From positions 1 to 64,000 of the forward strand of contig CAZJQP010000008.1 in assembly GCA_964548225.1 (NCBI GenBank): DNA of 64,000 bases, read 5' to 3'. Below the pieces are notes generated by a model. That model was not told the DNA's origin. It saw only the letters and a program-made list of their open reading frames with translations, and did not search any database. The stretch is from CALMEH01 sp964548225 (GTDB lineage Bacteria > Acidobacteriota > Blastocatellia > Pyrinomonadales > Pyrinomonadaceae). The translations under genes were made by a program, and so were the position numbers. Positions within the stretch are counted from its first letter, which is position 1. Every line of letters starts with the position of its first letter. Below are positions 8,666-16,686 of this stretch, in pieces.

Positions 8666-9070
8666 TCATTTCACCATTTTAACATAATCTTTGAGCCAAC
8701 ATCTGTCCATCACGACGAGCAAACCGGCATCTTCGGCGCGTTTTGCCGCCGCATTATCAATTACGCCTTCTTGTAGCCAGACGGCTTTTGCGCCGATTTG
8801 GATGGCTTCGTCAACCGCGCTTCCGGCTTCTTCCGAGCGGTGGAAAATGTCAACAAGGTCAACTTTTTCCGTAACATCGGAAAGTTTGGCGACGGCTTTG
8901 ATGCCGAAAACTTCCGTTTCATTCGGATTGACGGGAATAACTTTGTAGCCTTTTTTGAGCATAAAAGATGCCACGCCGTTTGATGGACGAAAAGCGTTTG
9001 AAGACAAACCGACGACGGCAATCGTTTTGCATTCGTCGAGTATTTGTTTGATTGTTTCAGGTTCATTCAT
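8666..9070 (-). CDS. CoA-binding protein, YccU-like
   Basis: A 134-aa single-domain Rossmann protein of the CoA_binding family. It shows AVVGLSSNAFRPSNGVA, a dinucleotide-type loop, then VIPVNPNETEVFG, and AVWLQEGVID with an MDRCW end, matching the YccU type. The ligand is presumed to be CoA; its role is not established. The start overlaps the stop of the upstream membrane protein gene by 4 nt, so the two are translationally coupled. Confidence 0.88.
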   Translation of the reverse strand: MNEPETIKQILDECKTIAVVGLSSNAFRPSNGVASFMLKKGYKVIPVNPNETEVFGIKAVAKLSDVTEKVDLVDIFHRSEEAGSAVDEAIQIGAKAVWLQEGVIDNAAAKRAEDAGLLVVMDRCWLKDYVKMVK

Positions 9071-9477
9071 AAATTTTCAGTCAAATCCTGCTTATAAAAC
9101 GGAAATGAATCGTAAAGATACAGCGCAAACGGAATCAGCCAGATAAAATCATTCGTCAGATTCATAATCAACGCCGAAAATGTCCATTTGCCCAAAGAAA
9201 CATAATAAATCGCGCCAATCGGACCCAAGATTTTGCCGATAAATCCGACGAGCGCGAGTAAAAAACCGCGTTCGGGTCGGCGAGCAATTTCGAGATAAAC
9301 AATTCCGTAAAGCCCGACGACCATTCCGACACAGACGAAAATTTCGGGATAGTTCGGCAATTCCATTTTAGCAAAACGAAACAGCCAATTCGGGTCAAAA
9401 CTCACGAAAATTCCCCACAGAATATTATAAATTCCGGCGAGCATAAAAACGATTTGATGAAACTTGCGTCTTTTCAT
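9067..9477 (-). CDS. Four-helix membrane protein of unknown function
   Basis: About 136 aa with four predicted membrane segments (IVFMLAGIYNILWGIFV, EIFVCVGMVVGLYGIVYL, GFLLALVGFIGKILGPIGAI and an aromatic last helix). Conserved-looking residues include LPNYPEIF, GKILGPIG and TNDFIW. Similar proteins are often left as hypothetical or loosely named alkyl hydroperoxide reductase; I see no peroxidase motif. I start at MKRRKFHQ; an upstream ATG at 9513 would add 12 polar residues. Confidence 0.65.
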   Translation of the reverse strand: MKRRKFHQIVFMLAGIYNILWGIFVSFDPNWLFRFAKMELPNYPEIFVCVGMVVGLYGIVYLEIARRPERGFLLALVGFIGKILGPIGAIYYVSLGKWTFSALIMNLTNDFIWLIPFALYLYDSFPFYKQDLTENL

Positions 9478-9554
9478 TGTATTTACAGAAGATTGGCTAA
9501 TAAATTTATTCAAAAGGGTTGAATTTTTAAGAGTTTCCTGACAAAGGCAATTAT

Positions 9555-9634
9555 CAATTATTCATTATCAAATATCAATTATTTCAGAGGTTTTTAATCT
9601 TTCAACTGCTGAATTATTTGATAATGAATAATTG
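9555..9634. repeat. 20-bp inverted repeat built from heptanucleotide units
   Basis: CAATTATTCATTATCAAATA at 9555-9574 is exactly complementary to 9615-9634, with a 40-nt loop. The surrounding sequence is made of ATTATCA-like 7-mers. It lies in the gap before the EamA transporter gene and may also end its transcript. Confidence 0.7.
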
Positions 9635-9700
9635 AAAAATCCGCCCTTTAGTTTCAACTCCTGCTTGGCATTCAAACAAAAAAGACTGAAACGCCAAATA

Positions 9701-10600
9701 TCAGCTTTGCGTAACTTCCAATTCTTCTGCGCTGATACGACGTTTGCTGTAAAAAATACTTAAAATAACACCCAAAACAACGAGAAACATTCCAAAAAGC
9801 GAAAAAATTGTTTGCGATTCGCCGAAAATAATCCAACCGATTGAGATACCGTAAATTAAGCCGGAATAAATAATTATCGAAACGCTCGCGGCGCGTTCTT
9901 TTTGCAGAGCATTGGTTAAAAAAATCTGTCCGAATTGCGATGTAATGCCGATGAGTAAAAGATAAATCCAATCCGCACCAACTGGAAATTGCCAATTAAA
10001 AATTGTAAAAATGCCGCCCGCAATTAAACCGACAAGCTGAAAATGCAAAACGACGGTCAAAGGATGTTCTTTTTCTTTCAAATTCCGCACGAGATTATAC
10101 GCCATTCCCGAACCGAACGCCGAAAAAATGCCGAGCGCGAGATAAAGCGGCGAAACACGCAAATCAACCTGCTGAATAAACAAAACGCCTGCAAATGCAA
10201 TCGCATAAAAAAACCATTGCATCGGGCGCACCGATTCTTTGAGCAGAAAAATCGCAATAATGCTCGTAAAAATCGGCGATAAATACTGAATCGTCATCGC
10301 CGAAGCCAGCGGAATGTTTTGCACGGTTACGAAAAAACAAAAAAGTGCCGCCGTGCCGAAAAATCCGCGTAGAAATAGCTGTAAATGATTATGTCCGATC
10401 CAACTTGCTCCGGCTTTACGCAACCCGTAGAAACAAAAAACCGTTCCGAAAAAGCATCGAAAAAAGACAACTTCCATCGCCGGAAGATGCGAAATTTGCT
10501 TAACGAAAACATTTGCCAAAGCAAAAAAGAGCGTCGAAAGAAACATTGCTTTCACGCCTTCGCTGATAAAATTTGAGTCGGTTTGAATTGAGTCCTGCAA
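9701..10600 (-). CDS. EamA/DMT family transporter
   Basis: A 299-aa inner-membrane protein with ten hydrophobic segments arranged as two EamA halves (residues about 15-150 and 160-285). The family exports or imports amino acids, nucleotide derivatives or other metabolites; substrate is not predictable. Typical features are the FFRCFFGTVF segment after helix 2 and LSPIFTSIIAIFLLKE in helix 4. The first 18 residues are polar, so MFLSTLFF may be the true start. Confidence 0.88.
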   Translation of the reverse strand: MQDSIQTDSNFISEGVKAMFLSTLFFALANVFVKQISHLPAMEVVFFRCFFGTVFCFYGLRKAGASWIGHNHLQLFLRGFFGTAALFCFFVTVQNIPLASAMTIQYLSPIFTSIIAIFLLKESVRPMQWFFYAIAFAGVLFIQQVDLRVSPLYLALGIFSAFGSGMAYNLVRNLKEKEHPLTVVLHFQLVGLIAGGIFTIFNWQFPVGADWIYLLLIGITSQFGQIFLTNALQKERAASVSIIIYSGLIYGISIGWIIFGESQTIFSLFGMFLVVLGVILSIFYSKRRISAEELEVTQS

Positions 10601-10642
10601 AATGATTTTTCCGAAATCCGAAAAAATATAATATCATTTTTC

Positions 10643-10700
10643 GAGTGCTAAGTTCTGAGTGCTGAGTTATTCTTTTCATTCAGCACTTAGCACTCAGCAC
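10643..10700. repeat. Heptanucleotide-based dyad before the glycosyltransferase gene
   Basis: Short units such as AGTGCTA, AGTTCTG and AGTGCTG repeat at about 7-nt spacing and are then repeated inverted as CAGCACTTAGCACTCAGCAC. The structure spans the likely leader of the gene starting at 10710, so it could form a hairpin in the mRNA. Confidence 0.6.
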
Positions 10701-10709
10701 TTAAAATTT

Positions 10710-11858
10710 ATGTTCAAAAAAGTCTTAATTTTATCGGCGGCGGTTGGCGCGGGACATCTTCGGGCGGCTGAAGCTCTCGAAAAACAATTCAAATTATCAA
10801 ACGCGGCTGAAGAAGTCGTAAATATTGACGTTCTCAATTATACAAATCCGCTTTTCCGAAGACTTTACGGCAAGGCTTATATCGAAATGGTCAACAAAAT
10901 GCCCGAAGTTTTGGGTTGGATGTATGATTCGCTTGACAAGCCTTGGGAAAACGAACGGCGGCGGCTCGCTTTGGACAGATTGAACACTTTGCCGCTCATA
11001 AATTTGCTGAAAAAAGAAAAGCCCGATTTGGCAGTTTGCACACATTTTTTGCCTTCGGAAATTATCTCGTGGCTCAAGGCGAAAAAGAAAATTGATTTCC
11101 CGCAAGCCGTTGTGGTTACGGATTTTGACGCACACGCGATGTGGCTTTGTCATCATTACGAACAGTATTTTGTTGCACTCGAAGAAACCCGTGTGCATCT
11201 CGAAAAAATCGGCATCACGCCCGAAAAAATTACCGTTTCGGGCATTCCGATTGACCCGTTTTTTGCCGAAACGAAAGATAAATCCGCAATGCGCGAAAAA
11301 TTCGGGTTGGCGAAAGATAAACTGACGATTATGGTTTCCGCAGGCGGTTTCGGTGTCGGAAACATCGAACATTTACTAAAAGCCTTGTCTGATTTGCAAA
11401 CGCCTTCGCAAATTTTGGCAATTTGCGGGCGCAATGAAGAACTCAAAACAAATCTCGAAAAATTGTCGAAGGAAAACTTAAACAACGAGCGCGTAATTTT
11501 CAAGCCAATCGGCTTTACACGCGAGATGGACGAATATATGTCAGCTTCGGATTTAATTGTCGGCAAACCCGGCGGATTAACGACTTCGGAAGCTATGGCA
11601 AAAGGTTTGATTTTCGTTGTCGTCAATCCGATTCCCGGACAAGAAGAACGCAACAGCGACCATCTACTCGAAAAAGGTTGCGCGATAAAATGCAACAATC
11701 TTCCCGTTTTGGCTTATAAAATTGATGAATTGATAAAAGACGCGGCGCGTTTTGAACAGATGAAATCAAACGTCCGCAAATTTTCGCGTCCGAATGCCTC
11801 AAGCGAAATTGTCGAAAAAGTTTTGAGTCCCGCCTTTAGGCGGCGCAAACACGAGTGA
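10710..11858 (+). CDS. MGDG synthase-type glycosyltransferase (GT28 family)
   Basis: A 382-aa protein. The N-terminal MGDG synthase domain begins VLILSAAVGAGHLRAAEAL, and the C-terminal GT28-like domain has VSAGGFGVGN and GKPGGLTTSEAMA for UDP-sugar binding. It probably transfers a sugar from UDP-hexose to diacylglycerol at the membrane, as in UgtP or plant MGD1; the sugar is not determinable. The start at MFKKVLIL fits the family; an upstream in-frame ATG lies inside the repeat dyad. The last residues (SPAFRRRKHE) are encoded by a palindromic repeat, so the native C-terminus has been replaced. Confidence 0.85.
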   Translation: MFKKVLILSAAVGAGHLRAAEALEKQFKLSNAAEEVVNIDVLNYTNPLFRRLYGKAYIEMVNKMPEVLGWMYDSLDKPWENERRRLALDRLNTLPLINLLKKEKPDLAVCTHFLPSEIISWLKAKKKIDFPQAVVVTDFDAHAMWLCHHYEQYFVALEETRVHLEKIGITPEKITVSGIPIDPFFAETKDKSAMREKFGLAKDKLTIMVSAGGFGVGNIEHLLKALSDLQTPSQILAICGRNEELKTNLEKLSKENLNNERVIFKPIGFTREMDEYMSASDLIVGKPGGLTTSEAMAKGLIFVVVNPIPGQEERNSDHLLEKGCAIKCNNLPVLAYKIDELIKDAARFEQMKSNVRKFSRPNASSEIVEKVLSPAFRRRKHE

Positions 11859-11964
11859 AAAGAAGTGTTTGCATTAAAGGTAAAAACTCGAATGTTAATT
11901 AACGCTGAAACCGCTTCGCTTCGCTGGCGGTTTTGCCGCCTGAAGGCGGGACTCAAAACTTTTT
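11815..11964. repeat. 30-bp inverted repeat spanning two convergent gene ends
   Basis: The arms 11815-11844 and 11935-11964 are complementary with one mismatch and carry the core CCCGCCTTTAGGCGG, itself a palindrome. The element overlaps the 3' end of the glycosyltransferase gene and touches the stop codon of the M1 peptidase gene. It looks like a mobile palindromic unit that now acts as a shared transcript end. Confidence 0.75.
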
Positions 11965-13648
11965 ATAAAGTCCGCAAAAGCCAGCCGTTCGGATCAATTT
12001 CAAATTTTGCGTCTTGCGGCAAAGGCAAAATTCCTTGACCGTTTTTCATCTCGACTCGTTTAATTTCGCCGCCGATTTTCACTTCGACCGGCATCGGAAA
12101 CGGCAGATTATTCGGCGTTTCCCAACGCAGAACGAGTTGATTCATTTTCGTTTCCGTAATCAATTTCGGCAACGCAGGTTGGCGCATATAAACTTCAAAA
12201 AACCATTTCAGTTTTTTGCCCGATTCTTTTTCGGCAATCCGCAGAAAATCGTCGGTCGTGCGGAAATTAACCTGTTTTCCATTGGAAATTTTTTCGGCTT
12301 TTGCGTCTTTGTAACACATTTTCCGCAAACTTCTGAAAAACGCATCATCGCCAATCAAACCACGCAGAGAATTTAACACGAGCGCACCTTTGCCGTAAAT
12401 ATCACCATCAGATTTTATGTAATCCGGCGGTATCAAATACATTTCGGTCGTCGTTTTCGCTTCACGCGGCGCAAGCGGTTTGAGGTTTCTGGTCGCTTTT
12501 ATCCGATTCGGCAAACTCTTGATATATTGCTCGCGTCCGAGAATCGTTTCGGCATAAAACCCGTCCATAAACGATTGAAAACCTTCGTGAATCCAAAAAT
12601 CGTTCCAATCCGGCGCGGTTACGAGATTTGCCCACCATTCGTGTCCGAGTTCGTGAAACATCAGCCAATCGAAACCGTTTTTGTCGTATTTGAAATCGTT
12701 TCCGTAAGCAATAATTGATTGATGCTCCATTCCGAGATGCGGCGTGTGCGCGATGCCCAATTTGTCTTTGCGAAACGGATACGGTCCGAGATATTTTTCA
12801 AAAAACCGCACATAATCCTTTGTTTTATTGACTAATTCTTGACCTTTTTCAAAATATTCGGGCAAAACATAAAACACCATCGGAATCTCGTCGCCGGAAA
12901 CCGAAGTCATTTTGTCCTCGATAATTTTATACGGCGCGACGTTAAGCGCGATGTTGTAATTTGAAATCGGTTGTGAAACAAACCAATTAAAAGTTTTCGT
13001 GCCGTCCTTATTATCAACCACCGATTGCAGTTTGCCGTTTGAAGCCGCAAACAAATTATCCGGCACGGTAAAATGCAAAGAAGTCGTTTCGGGCTTGTCC
13101 GAGGGATGATCTTTCACCGGAAACCAGAGGTCAGAACCGTCCATCTGCACAGCAGTCGCAAACCAATGTTCGCCGCTTTTGGTTTTCGCCCAAACAAATC
13201 CGCCAACCCAAGGCGGACGCGGCGCAACCAAAGGCTTTCCGCCGTAAGTTATTTTCAGTTCGACCGTTTCTCCCGCTTTCTGCCGTTGCGGAAAATATAT
13301 CCGCAATTTCCCGTCTTTATGCTCAAACTTCATCGGATACGGATTCAAACTGCTATAAAATCTAATATCATCAACCGTCAAACGCGAATCCAAATCAAGC
13401 ACGAACACATTCAAAGGCTGAACAATCTTCGCCTTCACAATCAAAACGCCCGCGATTGACTGCTCATCAGGCTTAACGCTCAACGCCAAATCATAATGCT
13501 GCACATCATATGCCGCCTGCTCCGCCGACAAAACGCCACCCGATTGCGTCGGACGCACACCCAATTCCCTCTGTGCGAAAACAAACGCAGAAAAAGCCAA
13601 AACACAAATCAAAAGTTTCGGAAACAAATATTTTTTCATAGATTTCAA
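11963..13648 (-). CDS. Secreted M1 family zinc metallopeptidase
   Basis: A 561-aa protein with a signal peptide ending near VFA-Q. The zinc site is HELGHEWW with the third ligand glutamate in WIHEGFQSF, and GMEHQSI stands where M1 enzymes have GAMEN. The N-terminal beta domain (residues 45-240) precedes the catalytic domain. It likely trims peptides outside the cytoplasm. The usual long C-terminal helical domain is absent, so this is a short M1 protein. The start could also be the second methionine, three codons later. Confidence 0.9.
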   Translation of the reverse strand: MKSMKKYLFPKLLICVLAFSAFVFAQRELGVRPTQSGGVLSAEQAAYDVQHYDLALSVKPDEQSIAGVLIVKAKIVQPLNVFVLDLDSRLTVDDIRFYSSLNPYPMKFEHKDGKLRIYFPQRQKAGETVELKITYGGKPLVAPRPPWVGGFVWAKTKSGEHWFATAVQMDGSDLWFPVKDHPSDKPETTSLHFTVPDNLFAASNGKLQSVVDNKDGTKTFNWFVSQPISNYNIALNVAPYKIIEDKMTSVSGDEIPMVFYVLPEYFEKGQELVNKTKDYVRFFEKYLGPYPFRKDKLGIAHTPHLGMEHQSIIAYGNDFKYDKNGFDWLMFHELGHEWWANLVTAPDWNDFWIHEGFQSFMDGFYAETILGREQYIKSLPNRIKATRNLKPLAPREAKTTTEMYLIPPDYIKSDGDIYGKGALVLNSLRGLIGDDAFFRSLRKMCYKDAKAEKISNGKQVNFRTTDDFLRIAEKESGKKLKWFFEVYMRQPALPKLITETKMNQLVLRWETPNNLPFPMPVEVKIGGEIKRVEMKNGQGILPLPQDAKFEIDPNGWLLRTL

Positions 13649-13741
13649 TGTTCGCTGATAGATTTGAAGCTATTGTAGCAGAGAGCAGATTTTGCCGAAA
13701 GTCTTTGCCGTAAATCAATAAAAATTAGTGCAAATTGAGGT

Positions 13742-13923
13742 TTATGCTTTTGAAAGTTTCAATTCTTCGTCAATACGTTCTTGTAAAAATGATTTAATAA
13801 GCGATTGATAAGGCACGTCGCGTTGTCCCAATCAACAAATTCGGTCGAATCGTTTTCAGCCCAAAACTCACGTTCCGCGTCTTCGTTATTATGAAGTGGA
13901 ATCTCTTTTAATTTTTTCTTCAT
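13742..13923 (-). pseudogene. CopG-type antitoxin remnant with internal deletion and frameshift
   Basis: From the ATG at 13923 the frame reads MKKKLKEIPLHNNEDAEREF, then FWAENDSTEFVDWD, which is the N-terminus of the CopG antitoxin family. The end of the region, in another frame, reads VPYQSLIKSFLQERIDEEL and stops at 13742, which is the family's C-terminus. About 25 codons that normally join the two parts are missing and the frame is shifted, so the gene is dead. No toxin gene accompanies it. Confidence 0.75.
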
Positions 13924-13949
13924 ATTTTCTCGCTTCACTTTTCGTCATA

Positions 13950-14402
13950 TCACGTTTTGTCGAGCAATTGCTGTTTGAGTTTTGGTGAAAGTCGAAAATC
14001 GGTTTGTTCCAGCCGTTCAATTATTTCCGAAAGATTGGTGATTATTCCTTTTTCTTTAGCTTTAAGGATAATTCCGATTGTGCCGATTAACTTTATTCCC
14101 AAATCTTTGGCGACAAGCCTGCCTTTTCGCTCATCAATAACCAATAAAGCGTCTTCGGTTTGCTCCAAATATAAAGCCATCGCACTCGCTTCGCCTTCGT
14201 CAACATTCAGCAAAAGGATTTTCTCGATTTGTTGGGATTCGACTTTTTTAACAACAATCCAATCGGGTAGGACTTCACCAAACTCATTTCTAATTTCTTC
14301 GCTTATCAGAACTTCGCCGAACAGAGATTGCAAAACATCCAAATATCCAATCTTGCTCAAAATAATCAAACAACTCGTGTCGGAAATGACGATTTTTTTC
14401 AT
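13950..14402 (-). CDS. DUF3368 PIN-domain toxin
   Basis: A 150-aa PIN-like nuclease. The acidic residues expected for metal binding are in VISDTSCLI at the N-terminus, VDEGEASAMAL in the middle and DERKGR near residue 95. The segment GTIGIILKAKEKG is typical of the DUF3368 group. It should cut RNA when free of its antitoxin. Its ATG overlaps the stop codon of the upstream UPF0175 gene by 4 nt, the normal layout for this pair. Confidence 0.85.
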   Translation of the reverse strand: MKKIVISDTSCLIILSKIGYLDVLQSLFGEVLISEEIRNEFGEVLPDWIVVKKVESQQIEKILLLNVDEGEASAMALYLEQTEDALLVIDERKGRLVAKDLGIKLIGTIGIILKAKEKGIITNLSEIIERLEQTDFRLSPKLKQQLLDKT

Positions 14403-14626
14403 AAAGCAGATAAATCTTCATCTTCGAGCGTGTAACCAAAAACGGAAACATTATATTTACCAAGAAGTTCGATAAAACCCCGCTTTGACAAACCAACCAT
14501 TTCGGCGGCTTGCCCCGAAGTTACTTTGCCTGTTTCATAAAGCCGCGAAGCCAAAATCATCCTGATTTCAAATTCGCTCAAACTAAGCCTTTTAGGTATC
14601 TTGACGGTTACGGTTGTTTGTTCCAT
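14399..14626 (-). CDS. UPF0175 family antitoxin
   Basis: A 75-aa protein with the UPF0175 pattern: a short N-terminal strand (VTVKIPKRLS), then RMILASRLYETGKVTSGQAAEMVGLS, a helix-turn-helix-like segment, and LLGKYNVSVF. It is the partner of the PIN toxin immediately downstream and probably represses the shared promoter. Confidence 0.87.
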   Translation of the reverse strand: MEQTTVTVKIPKRLSLSEFEIRMILASRLYETGKVTSGQAAEMVGLSKRGFIELLGKYNVSVFGYTLEDEDLSAL

Positions 14627-14661
14627 TCGTTTATTCTAAGCCGTTGCTTCGTTTTATTCAA

Positions 14662-14810
14662 TTATTTTTTGACCGCATCAAAATTCTCTACCGAAAAATC
14701 ATCTTGCAATTTATCGCAAGGAAACCTCTTCCACGCGCCGATGCTAAATCTTACGCCAACTTGCTGAAATTTCGATAGACCTGCTCAGGTAAATTTAGTG
14801 TAACTTCCAT
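14662..14810 (-). pseudogene. Broken antitoxin-like gene, copy 1
   Basis: The ATG at 14810 opens MEVTLNLPEQVYRNFSKLA and meets a stop at codon 20. A second frame from about 14742 to 14662 reads WKRFPCDKLQDDFSVENF and ends DAVKK, which looks like a genuine C-terminus. The middle of the gene is gone. The first 47 bp are nearly identical to a second broken copy at 15831-15877. Confidence 0.6.
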
Positions 14811-14811
14811 A
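14765..14811. repeat. 47-bp direct repeat, left copy
   Basis: It matches 15831-15877 at 45 of 47 positions in the same orientation, 1066 bp apart. The two copies bracket the zeta-type toxin pair exactly. Confidence 0.8.
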
Positions 14812-14822
14812 TATTCAAGAGT

Positions 14823-15557
14823 TTAATTTTCCAAGATATATTTTTCAAACCAATTTGGAATGTTGTCGGTTTTCACTTCTAAACTTTTTGCATCGGTAAT
14901 TTCCGCTAAAAATAGCAATTCGCTTCCCGAATTATCAAAAATATAAGCCCGATTGGTAAATTTTATTGCTTCTCGAAGCAAATCAAGCGAACGGTAATAC
15001 CGACTGATGATTTTATCCTTCGGAACATCGTGTCCGCCGGCTTTGACGCGGTTTTTGACACGGGAAATGTTGATGTTCGGATTATCGGTAGCTACAAAAT
15101 AAAGATAATTTCGATAACCGAATTGCTGCGATTTCTCCAACAATTTTACTTTGTCGGGCGCGGACATTACAGTTTCAAAACTAAAAGATTTTTTTGAAAG
15201 AATGAGTTTTTGTCGAATAAGGTCTGCCGCAACTGAAGCAAAATAAGAGTTTATTCCAACATCGGAAAAAACCAAACGATTTTCCGTAAATCGTAAATAT
15301 TCAGCTTCCTCTAATAAATCGGCTTTTTCCAGAAGTGTTGAAGTTTGAAAAAATTCAATCACTTCGTCTTTATCGGTTTGAATTTCAAATTCGCCAAAAT
15401 CTAAATAATCATTTCGTTTTATTTCGGCTTCAATGTCATCGGGATTAACATAAACGCCCAATAATTCGTGGCGAATTACAGATTTAATCGTGCTTTTGCC
15501 CGAACCGTTTGGACCCGCAAACATTCGGAGACGAGGCGTGATTTCGAGCAAATTCAT
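14823..15557 (-). CDS. Zeta toxin-like P-loop kinase
   Basis: A 244-aa protein with Walker A MFAGPNGSGKST near residue 12, followed by YVNPDDIEAE, the aspartate-containing segment seen in zeta toxins, which phosphorylate UDP-N-acetylglucosamine. SFETVMS in the middle and a late RVKAGGHDVP with arginines fit the bacterial zeta/AAA_33 group. Substrate is inferred from family only. It overlaps the stop of the 75-aa gene upstream by 4 nt, as toxin and antitoxin genes usually do. Confidence 0.82.
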   Translation of the reverse strand: MNLLEITPRLRMFAGPNGSGKSTIKSVIRHELLGVYVNPDDIEAEIKRNDYLDFGEFEIQTDKDEVIEFFQTSTLLEKADLLEEAEYLRFTENRLVFSDVGINSYFASVAADLIRQKLILSKKSFSFETVMSAPDKVKLLEKSQQFGYRNYLYFVATDNPNINISRVKNRVKAGGHDVPKDKIISRYYRSLDLLREAIKFTNRAYIFDNSGSELLFLAEITDAKSLEVKTDNIPNWFEKYILEN

Positions 15558-15781
15558 TTTAGTTTAATAATCTGACCTTTTTGAACTTTTACAAACGGCT
15601 TATTTTTCTCGATTATTTTAGTCGTGCCGTCAGGAAAGACTTCGGTCAAAACGCCGTTATCGGAAATCAAAACGCTATTGCCCGCCGCCAAAGTTTGCCA
15701 ATACGCTTGCTTAACAGCCGCCTGTGCCATTTCGGGAATATGTTCTTCTAAATATTGAATCGCTTTTTCGTTGTATTCCAT
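15554..15781 (-). CDS. Probable antitoxin partner of the zeta-like kinase
   Basis: A 75-aa protein with no named domain that I recognise. The N-terminal half is helical (YLEEHIPEMAQAAVKQAYW) and the C-terminal half looks like beta strands (LTEVFPDGTTKIIEKNKPF). Position immediately upstream of and overlapping the kinase gene is the main evidence for an antitoxin role. Confidence 0.7.
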   Translation of the reverse strand: MEYNEKAIQYLEEHIPEMAQAAVKQAYWQTLAAGNSVLISDNGVLTEVFPDGTTKIIEKNKPFVKVQKGQIIKLK

Positions 15782-15816
15782 AGATTTGATTATACAACAC
15801 GTTGAAGGAAATAGAA

Positions 15817-15876
15817 TTAAAGAATCCGTGTGAAATTTCGATAGACCTGCTCAGGTAAATTTAACGTAACTTCCAT
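15817..15876 (-). pseudogene. Broken antitoxin-like gene, copy 2 (first 15 codons only)
   Basis: The frame reads MEVTLNLPEQVYRNF, identical to the copy at 14810, then leaves the homology and stops after four further codons. Only the 5' end survives. Confidence 0.6.
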
Positions 15877-15877
15877 A
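15831..15877. repeat. 47-bp direct repeat, right copy
   Basis: Partner of 14765-14811 with two differences. It covers the start of the second broken antitoxin gene. Confidence 0.8.
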
Positions 15878-15993
15878 GACGAAATTTTATCATATTTTAT
15901 TTGCTCTCTGAGTAATCAATAATCTGTTTATAGTAAATTCGGCTTTGTCCCAAAATACAACTTGGTTATAATTATCTCAGCAAAAGTCTCGTT

Positions 15994-16686
15994 ATGGAAA
16001 ATTCCGCCGTAAAACCGAATGGCATTTCAAACTTTGTCGTGGAAAATCAAAGCGATAAGAATCTTATAGCGACGCTTGAAGGTTTAGGCTACTTACCGAA
16101 AAATTTTGCAGGCGGATTTTTGTATAATCTGCTTGAACACAAAAATCCGAAAGTGCGATTACTAGCCGCAAAAAATGTTGCAAAGTTAAATCAAATGAAA
16201 AGCCTCGAACCGCTTTGGAACGCCTTCAAACGAGAAAAAAACACTCATACGAAAAGAGAAATCGTTTCGGCAATCGGCAGATTGCGGCGCGAACAAAACA
16301 AACCTTATTTGTTTGAAATCTTAAACGACGAAGACCCGAAAGTAGTCTGTCAGGCGATTCGTGGTTTATTGGTTTATGACAACGATATTTTAGTTGAGCG
16401 AAGATTGAAACCTTTGCTTGACCATCCGAACGAAATGGTTCGGACGGTTATTTATAAAGAGTTCTTTGCCGAAAAGACAAAGAAAGAACATGCTTTGCCT
16501 CACCCCGAAACTTATAATTTTCTTAAAAATGTTGTGGTGAATGCTGATGTAATAGAGGCGTTGGCAAATGTGCCTGAAGAAAGCATTCACCTAACTTTTA
16601 CGTCGCCGCCTTATTATAACGCGAGAGATTATTCGATTTATTATGACTCCAAAATTTACGGATCAAGACAGAAAACTTGTCATTGA
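15994..16686 (+). pseudogene. HEAT-repeat DNA methyltransferase, truncated after motif IV
   Basis: The open frame encodes 230 aa. Residues about 25-160 are HEAT-like helical repeats (NPKVRLLAAKNVAKL, DPKVVCQAIRGLLVY). From about 185 the sequence enters a site-specific DNA methyltransferase: ADVIEALANVPEESI then TSPPYYNARDYS, the catalytic motif IV of amino-methylases. Homology stops within a dozen residues and the frame runs into the start of the next gene. The AdoMet-binding FxGxG part, which follows motif IV in beta-class enzymes, is missing. A deletion has apparently joined it to the restriction gene, so it cannot methylate. Confidence 0.75.
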
